Of a stretch of 64,000 nt of DNA, positions 52,540-60,906 are shown one piece after another. The position numbers and the translations under genes were made by a program. The notes below the pieces were generated by a model. It was not told where the DNA came from. It made no database searches and saw only the letters and a program-made list of their open reading frames with translations. Origin of the DNA: Nitrososphaerota archaeon (GTDB lineage Archaea; Thermoproteota; Nitrososphaeria; Conexivisphaerales; UBA164); assembly GCA_009903795.1 (NCBI GenBank), contig WYER01000025.1, positions 1 through 64,000 of the forward strand, given 5' to 3'. Position 1 is the stretch's first letter. Every line of letters begins with the position of its first letter.

Positions 52540-53589
52540 ATGAGTACTCCTTCTATATGTCCGGAGTGGAACCCTGTAAACCCAGCTGAGCATAAAAATG
52601 TCTGGATTTACATCGAAACCGATAAGGGACAGATACTTGAGCCAAGCCTTCAGATACTTGGCAAAGGAAGAGAAGTAGCAGATAAGCTGGGAAGCAAGCT
52701 CGTAGCTGTAATTATAGGCTATAAGATCGAAGGATTAATCGAAGATCTTGGCAAGTACGGAGCAGACCAAGTAATTTATGTAGACGATGAAAAGCTTAGC
52801 ACATATTATGCGCCTCTTTACGGCGACGTTCTTGCTCACCTTGCCAAAAAATACAAACCTGAAGCTTTTCTTGTAGCTGGGACGATGAGAGGAAGGGAGC
52901 TTGCCCCGTACATAGCAAACCACCTTAGGACAGGGATAACAGCTGACCTTACGATGATAGAAGTAGACGAAAAAAATAAAGAAGTAATCCTCGTTAGGCC
53001 TCCTTTTGGAGCGTGGCAGCTCGCTCATATAAGGACAATGAGAAGAAGGCCAGTTATGGGCAGCGTAAGGCCTAATGTTTTTCCAACTCCAAAGAAAGAC
53101 GAAAACAGAAAGCTTGAATCAATAATTAAAGAAGAACTGCCTGAGGTTCATGAGATAGGATTAGAGCTTATAAGTAGGGTAGAAATACAGAAATCGGAAG
53201 AGATGCCTATTGAAAAGGCAGAAATAATTGTTTCAGGCGGAAGAGGGCTTGGCAGCAAAGAGGGTTTTGAGCTTATAAAAGAACTAGCAAGCGTTCTTGG
53301 CGGAACGTATGCTGGAAGCAGAAAAGCTGTAGACCTTGGATGGATACCCCATGAAAGACAAGTTGGACAGACCGGAAAAACAGTAAAGCCTAACCTTTAC
53401 GTAGCCATTGGGATAAGTGGAGCAGCGCAACATGTTTTCGGAATAAGAGAAGCAAAAATAGTTGTTGCTATAAACTCTGATCAGTACGCCCCTATATTTG
53501 AAAACTGTGATTACGGCATAGTGGGAGATTACAAAAAAATTGTACCAGAGTTAATAAAGCAGTTAAAGGAATTAAAAACAAAATCATGA
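52540..53589 (+). CDS. fixB: Electron transfer flavoprotein alpha subunit (FixB/EtfA)
   Basis: VSGGRGLGSKEGFELIKELASVLGGTYAGSRKAVDLGWIPHERQVGQTGKTVKPNLYVAIGISGAAQH. Confidence 0.95.
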   Translation: MSTPSICPEWNPVNPAEHKNVWIYIETDKGQILEPSLQILGKGREVADKLGSKLVAVIIGYKIEGLIEDLGKYGADQVIYVDDEKLSTYYAPLYGDVLAHLAKKYKPEAFLVAGTMRGRELAPYIANHLRTGITADLTMIEVDEKNKEVILVRPPFGAWQLAHIRTMRRRPVMGSVRPNVFPTPKKDENRKLESIIKEELPEVHEIGLELISRVEIQKSEEMPIEKAEIIVSGGRGLGSKEGFELIKELASVLGGTYAGSRKAVDLGWIPHERQVGQTGKTVKPNLYVAIGISGAAQHVFGIREAKIVVAINSDQYAPIFENCDYGIVGDYKKIVPELIKQLKELKTKS

Positions 53590-54353
53590 AAATAATTATA
53601 ATAGGAGCTGGCAGGATGGGCATTTGGTTTTATAAGTACTTTAATTTTAAAAATCATGAAACATATTTTTATGATACTGATAAGGTAAAGGTTATAGACT
53701 TAAAGGACAAAGGTTTCAGATACCATGAGATTGATCAAATAAAAGATTTTGATATTGTTTTTTGTTCAACAAACATAAGTAGCATCAAAAGAGTTATAGA
53801 TAGCGTAAAAAACTCTGGGTTTAAAAAATATTTTGTAGAAATAAGCGCGTTAAAGACGCCCATTGTCAAAAGTCTTATAACTCTTGAAAAACCAATATCC
53901 CTGCACCCTCTTTTTGGTCCAGGAGCTAGGACAGCTAAGGGAAAGAAATTAATTCACGTCCCTTTAAAAGAAAAGGAAGAAGAGTTAGCTATGATAAGGG
54001 AACTTTTTCCTGAGATGGAAATAACAGCGATGAGCGCGGAGGAGCATGACAGGCTTGTAACAAAGACTATACAGCTCGTCCAGCTAATTTCAATGATTTA
54101 TAATAGGCTCACCATAGAAGGGGATTGGGGATCAAGTCACAAAATGATGAAGCTTGTAGAATCAGTCTCTCTCTACGGTTCAGATGAATTAATAAAAGAA
54201 ATTTTTGAGCTTAACCCATACACAAAAGAATTAAAAGAAAGCGTCATGAACGTTTTAGAAAAGATCTATTCGGGAGATTATACTATAATAAAAAAGGAAT
54301 ATTTTAAAGATCTATACACAAAAGCTTATGAGATAATGGAAGACGGTTTATGA
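53586..54353 (+). CDS. Prephenate dehydrogenase-like protein
   Basis: IIGAGRMGIWFYKYF, SLHPLFGPGARTAKGKKLIHVP; overlaps etfA by 4 nt. Confidence 0.75.
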   Translation: MKIIIIGAGRMGIWFYKYFNFKNHETYFYDTDKVKVIDLKDKGFRYHEIDQIKDFDIVFCSTNISSIKRVIDSVKNSGFKKYFVEISALKTPIVKSLITLEKPISLHPLFGPGARTAKGKKLIHVPLKEKEEELAMIRELFPEMEITAMSAEEHDRLVTKTIQLVQLISMIYNRLTIEGDWGSSHKMMKLVESVSLYGSDELIKEIFELNPYTKELKESVMNVLEKIYSGDYTIIKKEYFKDLYTKAYEIMEDGL

Positions 54354-54488
54354 TCATATTCTACTAGCTTCTTTATGGTAAAAATATCCAGTATCAAGGT
54401 TGAAAAATATAAAGATAATTAATGTTAACAACAAAATGTGAGACAGTTTTTAGAAAGATTTTTTAATATGTTTTAATTCATAAAAATT

Positions 54489-54962
54489 ATGGCTAATAAT
54501 AATAAGGTTAACGATGAAACGCAGACAAATGAAACAAGCACAGTACCAATTCAAGGCAAAACTACTTATCAGCTTTCCACAGGTCTTATAATAGCTGCCG
54601 GATACGCGAACAAGCTCAGACGTGTAGCGTTAGTTTCTCTTGGCAATTCTGTTCCCAAAGATGTGATAATAAGAGATATTTCTGAAATAAATAAAAAGTT
54701 ATTCGACGAACTCATAATAAAAAACAAGATCGATAAACTTGATGTAATAAGGCTAACTGTAAAGCTGGTTTATGATCCTGAAAATAAAAAACTAGAACTC
54801 GGAGAATACAAAATTATAAGGTATATCCCAGAGGAAAAATGTACAAATGTGCCTCAGGAAGATCTATTACGTCTTAAAGAAGAAAACGAAAAATTAAAGG
54901 GTGAAATGAATACTCTCAAAGAAAAATTAAAAGAATTAGAACAAATGCTCAGTTCAGCTTGA
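54489..54962 (+). CDS. DUF2258-like archaeal protein with C-terminal coiled coil
   Basis: YQLSTGLIIAAGYANKLRRVAL; C-terminal LRLKEENEKLKGEMNTLKEKLKELEQM. Confidence 0.5.
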   Translation: MANNNKVNDETQTNETSTVPIQGKTTYQLSTGLIIAAGYANKLRRVALVSLGNSVPKDVIIRDISEINKKLFDELIIKNKIDKLDVIRLTVKLVYDPENKKLELGEYKIIRYIPEEKCTNVPQEDLLRLKEENEKLKGEMNTLKEKLKELEQMLSSA

Positions 54963-56579
54963 AACAGAAAAACTCTGTTCTTTGAGGAACTGCAACAGAT
55001 AAAATCTGCTTCCGGCTCCTTTCCCTGTAAACCCGCTGCTCTTCCATCCTACGAACGGGTGATAGCCTACTATAGCTCCTGTGGTTGCGCTTGCGCTTCT
55101 GTTTACGTATACAACTCCTGCCTGTATGCGTCTTCTGAATTCATCTATTTCTTCTTTTTTGCCTGTATAAAGTCCTGCAGTTAGACCGTATTCAGTATCG
55201 TTGGCCATGTTTATTGCGTCGCTAAAGTTTTCAAAAGAATCCATTACAAGGATAGGCAAGAAAAGCTCTTTTTTAAAAAGCTCGTGTCCATGTTTTAGTT
55301 CGATAAGGGTAGGTTCAACGTAATAGCCGTTAAGCCCTACATCAACCCTCTTTCCACCGTATATTATTTTGCCATCTTTCTGTCCAAGGTTGACTGCCCA
55401 GACGTACCTTTGATAAGCTTCTTCGCTGATTAGCGGTCCAAGGTAAACTTCCTTTTTAAGAGGATCTCCTATTGTTAATTCTTTTATCCTTTTTACAACC
55501 TCCTCTACTAGGACATCTTTAACTTTTTTGTGAACATAAAGTCTCGATAAAGCGCTACACTTTTGACCCTGATAGCCGAAGGCTGCTGATATTATGCCCT
55601 GAGCGGCTTCTTCTATGTTTGCTGTTTCTGTCACGATTGCCGGATTCTTTCCTCCCATTTCAACTATAAAAACTTTATTGAGACCAAGGTCGTACGCCTT
55701 CTTTATCATAGATTTTCCGACATCCTTTGATCCGGTGAACGCTATGCCAGCTACATCAGGGTTTATGACAAGCTCATCGCCTACCTCGGAGCCTGGACCA
55801 GTGATTACATTGTATACGCCCTTCGGGACTCCAGCTTCTATAAGGTAATTGTAGATCATTATGCCTGTAAGCATAGTCATGTTACCGGTCGATGATGGTT
55901 TTAAGATGGCCGTGTTCCCGGTAATTAGTGCACCGACGCTCATTCCGGTTGATATGGATACAGGGAAATTAAAAGGAGCAAGAATGCCAAAAACTCCATA
56001 AGGAACCATTCTCTGTTCAATGACTTCTGTCTTTGTTACAGACCCTTGGAACCCATACTTTATTTTAACGCCCTTTGAAGTCAACTTTACCGTTTGATTA
56101 TATCCTTTGTTAGAAGCGAGCAAATAAGCATAGTACCTTAAAAAATTTATCGCTTCATCAACTTCTCCTATAGATTCAAGCCTGTTTTTCCCGTTCTCTA
56201 TAGAGAGCACTGCAGCTAGTTCAAACTTATTCTTTTCTATTATGTTTGCGGCTTTCCTCATTATTGCTGCTCTTTTGTTCCAACCAAGTTCAAACCACGA
56301 TTCAAAAGCTGATTTAGCTTCCGCTATTCCTTTCCTCGCAATTTCTCTATCACCTTTCTGACATATGCATACCGTTGACCCATCGATCGGCGATTTTTCA
56401 ACAAGTTTCGCATCAGTCTTTAACTCTTTTTCGCCTACGTAGATAGGGTATTCTTTTCCTATGTACTCTTTCTTTACTTTTTCAACTGCCTGTTCAAAAA
56501 GCTCGTGGAATTCTGCATCTTTTCCCTCAGAAACATAAGAAAGGTATGTAAAAACATCTTTGAACCCATTCATTTTCAT
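54954..56579 (-). CDS. Delta-1-pyrroline-5-carboxylate dehydrogenase (aldehyde dehydrogenase family)
   Basis: GILAPFNFPVSISTGMSVGALITGNTAILKPSS, GIAFTGSKDVG, EMGGKNPAIV, GYQGQKCSALSRLYVH. Confidence 0.88.
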   Translation of the reverse strand: MKMNGFKDVFTYLSYVSEGKDAEFHELFEQAVEKVKKEYIGKEYPIYVGEKELKTDAKLVEKSPIDGSTVCICQKGDREIARKGIAEAKSAFESWFELGWNKRAAIMRKAANIIEKNKFELAAVLSIENGKNRLESIGEVDEAINFLRYYAYLLASNKGYNQTVKLTSKGVKIKYGFQGSVTKTEVIEQRMVPYGVFGILAPFNFPVSISTGMSVGALITGNTAILKPSSTGNMTMLTGIMIYNYLIEAGVPKGVYNVITGPGSEVGDELVINPDVAGIAFTGSKDVGKSMIKKAYDLGLNKVFIVEMGGKNPAIVTETANIEEAAQGIISAAFGYQGQKCSALSRLYVHKKVKDVLVEEVVKRIKELTIGDPLKKEVYLGPLISEEAYQRYVWAVNLGQKDGKIIYGGKRVDVGLNGYYVEPTLIELKHGHELFKKELFLPILVMDSFENFSDAINMANDTEYGLTAGLYTGKKEEIDEFRRRIQAGVVYVNRSASATTGAIVGYHPFVGWKSSGFTGKGAGSRFYLLQFLKEQSFSVSS

Positions 56580-56856
56580 AATTAAATAATTTATACTTAT
56601 TTTTAAACTTTTTTAACTTTAATTAAAAGAGCAAAAACTATCTACATCAAGTATATCATCTATATGTTGATGGTTTGAAAATGATTCAATGAGTATAAAA
56701 AGTTCATCCAGAAGTGTAACGATGAACTAAACTTAAAATCCAGAGTAGTTTACTAGATCGAAAAATTATATAATCTCTTACACTAACGCTAAGAAAAATC
56801 TGATTTGTTATCATAAAAAACTTAATTATTCGGTTTTACAAAAATAAATTTGTAAA

Positions 56857-57696
56857 TTGTTTGAATGGATAGAAAGGATCTTTTCGAAAAAATGGATTGC
56901 AGGCCCAACTATTGATGATGCTATAAAGGTTGCGAAGATGCTGAATAAAAAAAACGTAGGAGTTATACTTAATTATTTGGGAGAGGAACTTAAAGAAGAA
57001 AACGAAATAAATGCTAGCGTTGAGAATTATTTTGAGATTATAGACGAAATATCAGAAAAAAGGCTCATAAGCGATATAGCGGTCAAACCAACTCAGATTG
57101 GCTTAAGCATAAGCTATGAAAAGGCTAGAGAAAATTATTTAAAAATATTAAGGTATGCGAAGGTTAACGATGTGTTTGTATGGTTAGATATGGAAGCTTC
57201 TAACTATGTCGAGCCGACCATAAAGCTTTACTTCGAAGGTCTTCTGGTCTCGAGGGAAGGGATAGCTATTCAGTCTTATTTGAAAAGAAGCAACAAAGAT
57301 GTGGAAGATATAGTAAAAAGAAACGGCATCATAAGATTGGTTAAAGGAGCTTATAAAGAGTCTCCTGAGATAGCTTATACAACTTGGAAAGAAAAAACAG
57401 AAAATTACCGAAGAATAATGCATTATCTGTTCGAAAACGCTGCAGAGTTTACCGTTGCGACTCATGACTTGAAGCTTGTAAAAGAAGCCGTAGAACTGAA
57501 CAAACATTACAACAAGAACGTGACTATTGCAATGCTATTAGGAATAAAGAACAAATTTCTCTTTAATTTAAACGCAAATAACATAAAAAAAGCCCTTTAT
57601 GTTCCCTATGGAGAAAAATGGGTTGACTATGCAAGAAGAAGATTCAGAGAAGCCAGCAATATAATCCTTGTCCTAAGGTCGCTTTTTGAATTTTAA
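56857..57696 (+). CDS. Proline dehydrogenase (monofunctional, TTG start)
   Basis: SDIAVKPTQIGLSIS, VWLDMEASNYVEPTIKLYFEGL, IRLVKGAYKESPEIAY, YVPYGEKWVDYARRR. Confidence 0.88.
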   Translation: MFEWIERIFSKKWIAGPTIDDAIKVAKMLNKKNVGVILNYLGEELKEENEINASVENYFEIIDEISEKRLISDIAVKPTQIGLSISYEKARENYLKILRYAKVNDVFVWLDMEASNYVEPTIKLYFEGLLVSREGIAIQSYLKRSNKDVEDIVKRNGIIRLVKGAYKESPEIAYTTWKEKTENYRRIMHYLFENAAEFTVATHDLKLVKEAVELNKHYNKNVTIAMLLGIKNKFLFNLNANNIKKALYVPYGEKWVDYARRRFREASNIILVLRSLFEF

Positions 57697-57698
57697 CC

Positions 57699-58256
57699 TT
57701 ATTCGAGCAGATCTTTATACCCTTGATAAGCCTTCTTAGCTATGTCGATGTTTATTTGTATAACATTTATAGGTTTGTCGTTCAGAGCTTCTTGGATCGC
57801 TTTTTCTAGTAAACTAACATCGCCTCCAAGATCTCTTACAAGGAAACCAAATACAGCAGAGTTTGAGGCGACCCTGGGTTCCCTCAACTTGCCCTTTGAA
57901 GCTTCTTCTGCAATCTCTGTAGCTGGCAGATAGTAAACTTCTCCCTTTGCTTTTACTTTCTCTTTTATAAGCGTTGAATTTATCATAACTTTGCCTCCGT
58001 TCTTTATTTTTTCTACTGCATACATGCCAAGCCCATCAAGTATGTTAGCTATGTCAAACTCGTGCGGGATCGGGTTAAGAACTTCTGTGTCGCTGGCAAC
58101 TACAATGCTTTCAACGTAACCTCCTCTAGTCTGTGGTCCGTATGTAGGCACGCTAGTAGCATTATAACCAAGGTTTATAAAATACCAACCAAGCATTTCG
58201 CCTAGCTCAACTACTCCTAGACCCCCCCTTCCGGAATTAATTATCGAAATCTTCAT
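57699..58256 (-). CDS. korC: 2-oxoacid:ferredoxin oxidoreductase gamma subunit
   Basis: NSGRGGLGVVELGEMLGWYFINLGYNATSVPTYGPQTRGGYVESIVVAS. Confidence 0.9.
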   Translation of the reverse strand: MKISIINSGRGGLGVVELGEMLGWYFINLGYNATSVPTYGPQTRGGYVESIVVASDTEVLNPIPHEFDIANILDGLGMYAVEKIKNGGKVMINSTLIKEKVKAKGEVYYLPATEIAEEASKGKLREPRVASNSAVFGFLVRDLGGDVSLLEKAIQEALNDKPINVIQINIDIAKKAYQGYKDLLE

Positions 58257-59035
58257 TTTTTCTCAACTCCGAAAGCATCCCTGCATAAAGCTGGCGGATA
58301 TACCTTTACTCCGACTTCGTGAACATACTTCTTTGAATCGAGAATGCTCATCTTCCAGTTTACGTTACACGTTCCGATGAACTCAACAAAGCTGAAACCT
58401 TCCATGAGCTGAGTTTTGAACGCGTTAAGAACAGCTTTATATGAATCCATAGCTTCTTTTGAAGAATACATGACCCTGTCCTTTGTGAATATAGGCTTTG
58501 GTGTTATGACGACTCTTTTAAGATATGATATCTGAGGAAAAGAGGACAAAATTTTGCAGGCGTCGAGTGGCGGTCCCATCTGCTTTATGTCCCTTCCAAA
58601 AGGAGTTGTCGTTGTTTTCATGCCTTCGGGAGTTGTCGGCGCCATCTGGCCTCCTGTCATTCCAAAGACCATGTTGTTGTACATAAAAACTGTTATAGGT
58701 ATGCCCCTGTTTGCCGCATGTATGAGTTCAGCTATACCTATCGAAAGGGCATCGCCATCACCCTGTATGCCAAATACCACTTTATCCTTTTCAAGCAGTT
58801 TAATAGCAGACATTATTGCTGGTGCCCTGCCGTGAGGAGCCTGCACATAATCAACGTTCAAAAATTTATATGCTAACGTGGAACAGCCAACGGACCCCAC
58901 CATTATAGCCTTTTCTGTAATTCCAAGTTCATCCAGCGCCATGCCTATGAATTTTAAAAGCAGCCCGTGCTCGCAACCCGGACAATATGTCGTTACGCCG
59001 TTTTCAAAAATGCTTGAAAACTGCTTCACTTCCAT
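58253..59035 (-). CDS. korB: 2-oxoacid:ferredoxin oxidoreductase beta subunit
   Basis: CPGCEHGLLLKFIG, VGCSTLAYKF, HGRAPAIMSAIKL, GIQGDGDALSIGIAELIHAANR. Confidence 0.92.
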   Translation of the reverse strand: MEVKQFSSIFENGVTTYCPGCEHGLLLKFIGMALDELGITEKAIMVGSVGCSTLAYKFLNVDYVQAPHGRAPAIMSAIKLLEKDKVVFGIQGDGDALSIGIAELIHAANRGIPITVFMYNNMVFGMTGGQMAPTTPEGMKTTTTPFGRDIKQMGPPLDACKILSSFPQISYLKRVVITPKPIFTKDRVMYSSKEAMDSYKAVLNAFKTQLMEGFSFVEFIGTCNVNWKMSILDSKKYVHEVGVKVYPPALCRDAFGVEKK

Positions 59036-60063
59036 GCTTCCGCCACCTCCTCAACGTCAGGAATGTACCCGCCAAGATACGGCAGAACTTCAACGTCCTT
59101 CCTCGTTATGCGCATTATTTCTTGCGCAAGCTGCCCTTCATTCATTTCAACAGATACAATTTTTTCTGCGTGGGAAGAATACTTTAAAATGCTGTTCTTA
59201 TCTAAAGGGCTTAAAGTTATGGGCCTGAAGAGCCCCGCTTTGACTCCCTTTTTTCTTAACTTTAAAACGGCCTCTTTTGATATTCTGGCTGAAATACCTA
59301 TAGCTATGTAAAGGACGTCAAGATCATCATAGCACATAAAACATTCAGATTCGGCTATTTTGTCTATTTCTTTTTGTTTTTGAAGTAGCTTTTCTTTGTT
59401 CCCTTTAAGTTCTGGAGGATCAAGGTAAATGCTGTTTATTATGTGTCTTGGCCCATAATTTCTCCCTCTTGCAGCCCATTCTACCTTTGGTTTAACTATG
59501 TAAGGCGGTTCCCATTCTACGGTATCATACATGTGAACTATAAGCGCGTCAGTAAGCATAATAACCGGAATTCTGTATGTAAATGCAAGCTCAAACCCCT
59601 TATGAACGTGTTCCATTGATTCCTGTACAGTGTGAGGGGCCAGAACAATAGGCTTTACGCCGCCATGTCCCAAAGAGTTTAAAACAAATGAGATATCGCT
59701 CTGTTCAGGCGCAACATTACCCAAACCAGGACCACCCCTGTTAACGTCTATTATCAGAAAAGGAACCTCTGATGCATAAGCATAAGAAATGCCTTCTGCC
59801 ATGAGGCTAAGCCCTGGGCCTGAAGTTGCTGTCATAGAAACATATCCTGCTGCTCCTGCGCCAAAAAGCATGTTAACTGATTCTATTTCGCTTGCACTTT
59901 GCAAAAAAACCTTAAACCAAGGGTATCTTTTTTCTCCATAAAGCACAGATATATTTTCCATTATTTCACTACTAGGAGTTATAGGATAACCAAAATAAGC
60001 TTCAAGCCCAGAACGGACTGCAGCTTCAGCTATAGCTTTAGCTCCCATTATCAGTTTTTTCAA
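59026..60063 (-). CDS. korA: 2-oxoacid:ferredoxin oxidoreductase alpha subunit
   Basis: GAKAIAEAAVRSGLEAYFGYPITPSSEIME, TATSGPGLSLMAEGISYAYASEVP, RGGPGLGN. Confidence 0.92.
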   Translation of the reverse strand: MKKLIMGAKAIAEAAVRSGLEAYFGYPITPSSEIMENISVLYGEKRYPWFKVFLQSASEIESVNMLFGAGAAGYVSMTATSGPGLSLMAEGISYAYASEVPFLIIDVNRGGPGLGNVAPEQSDISFVLNSLGHGGVKPIVLAPHTVQESMEHVHKGFELAFTYRIPVIMLTDALIVHMYDTVEWEPPYIVKPKVEWAARGRNYGPRHIINSIYLDPPELKGNKEKLLQKQKEIDKIAESECFMCYDDLDVLYIAIGISARISKEAVLKLRKKGVKAGLFRPITLSPLDKNSILKYSSHAEKIVSVEMNEGQLAQEIMRITRKDVEVLPYLGGYIPDVEEVAEAWK

Positions 60064-60298
60064 TCCTTCTCACCTCAAGTATGGCGTACTCGGGACAAAC
60101 CCACCAGCATATCTTACAACCAGTGCATTCTCCTTTTTTCCCTACTTCAGAAAACTCTACATAATGATAACCTTGAGAATTTACATTCTTACTAAGCGAA
60201 AGATTTTCTTGAGGACATGCATTTATACATATTTCACAGCCTTTGCACCTTTCCCTATTAACGATAACTTCCCACTTGGAATGCACAACTTGATACAT
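60038..60298 (-). CDS. korD: 2-oxoacid:ferredoxin oxidoreductase delta (2x[4Fe-4S]) subunit
   Basis: CKGCEICINACPQ...CTGCKICWWVCPE. Confidence 0.9.
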   Translation of the reverse strand: MYQVVHSKWEVIVNRERCKGCEICINACPQENLSLSKNVNSQGYHYVEFSEVGKKGECTGCKICWWVCPEYAILEVRRIEKTDNGS

Positions 60299-60618
60299 CC
60301 TTATGATTTATATAAAACTCTAAATATTTATATGTTTTTAAGGAAATTTCTTTTAAAAGTGCCAATTTTTTTCAAAAAATTTCTCTAATTTATGAAAAAA
60401 ATAATTTAATTAACTATATATATTAGTTTATGTATTTTTAAAATTAAATATTTATTTTTGTAAAAAAATTAAAATACTATTTGTGTATATAAAAAATTTA
60501 TTTTAAATAGAGGAAAAAATTAAAGGATAACTATTTTTATTTTTTAAAAAAATATATTAGGTAAATTTATAAATAATAGGAGTAAGGAATCCTGCTAATA
60601 AAATAAAACGTCATTTAC

Positions 60619-60906
60619 AAAACGAACGAAAGCCTCGCCTCTTCTATTGGAGTAAAATTTTAGTAATAAAACGTTGTGAAGCGTATTAAATCGTGTCCCG
60701 TAAGGAATACTTCAAGAAGGCTCTACATATCCCGGAGTCCAATGAGGATAGGGTAAGTTGCTGAAGGTATAGCCTGTGGTCTACAGTTGGCGAACGAAGC
60801 AGGGTGGGCAACCACTAGCTATGAAGTCATGAAGATGATTGCGGTAAACCATGAACCTATGATCCGTCCTAAGGTAACTTAGCCCTTTGGGACGGAGAAG
60901 ATGTTA
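60619..60906 (+). mobile_element. MITE-like IS200/IS605 derivative (copy 4), about 288 bp
   Basis: Left end AAAACGAACGAAAGCCTCGCCTCTTCTATTGG flanked by TTTAC; right hairpin CCGTCCTAAGG(60864-60874)/CTTTGGGACGG(60885-60895); terminus GATGTTA. Confidence 0.85.
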
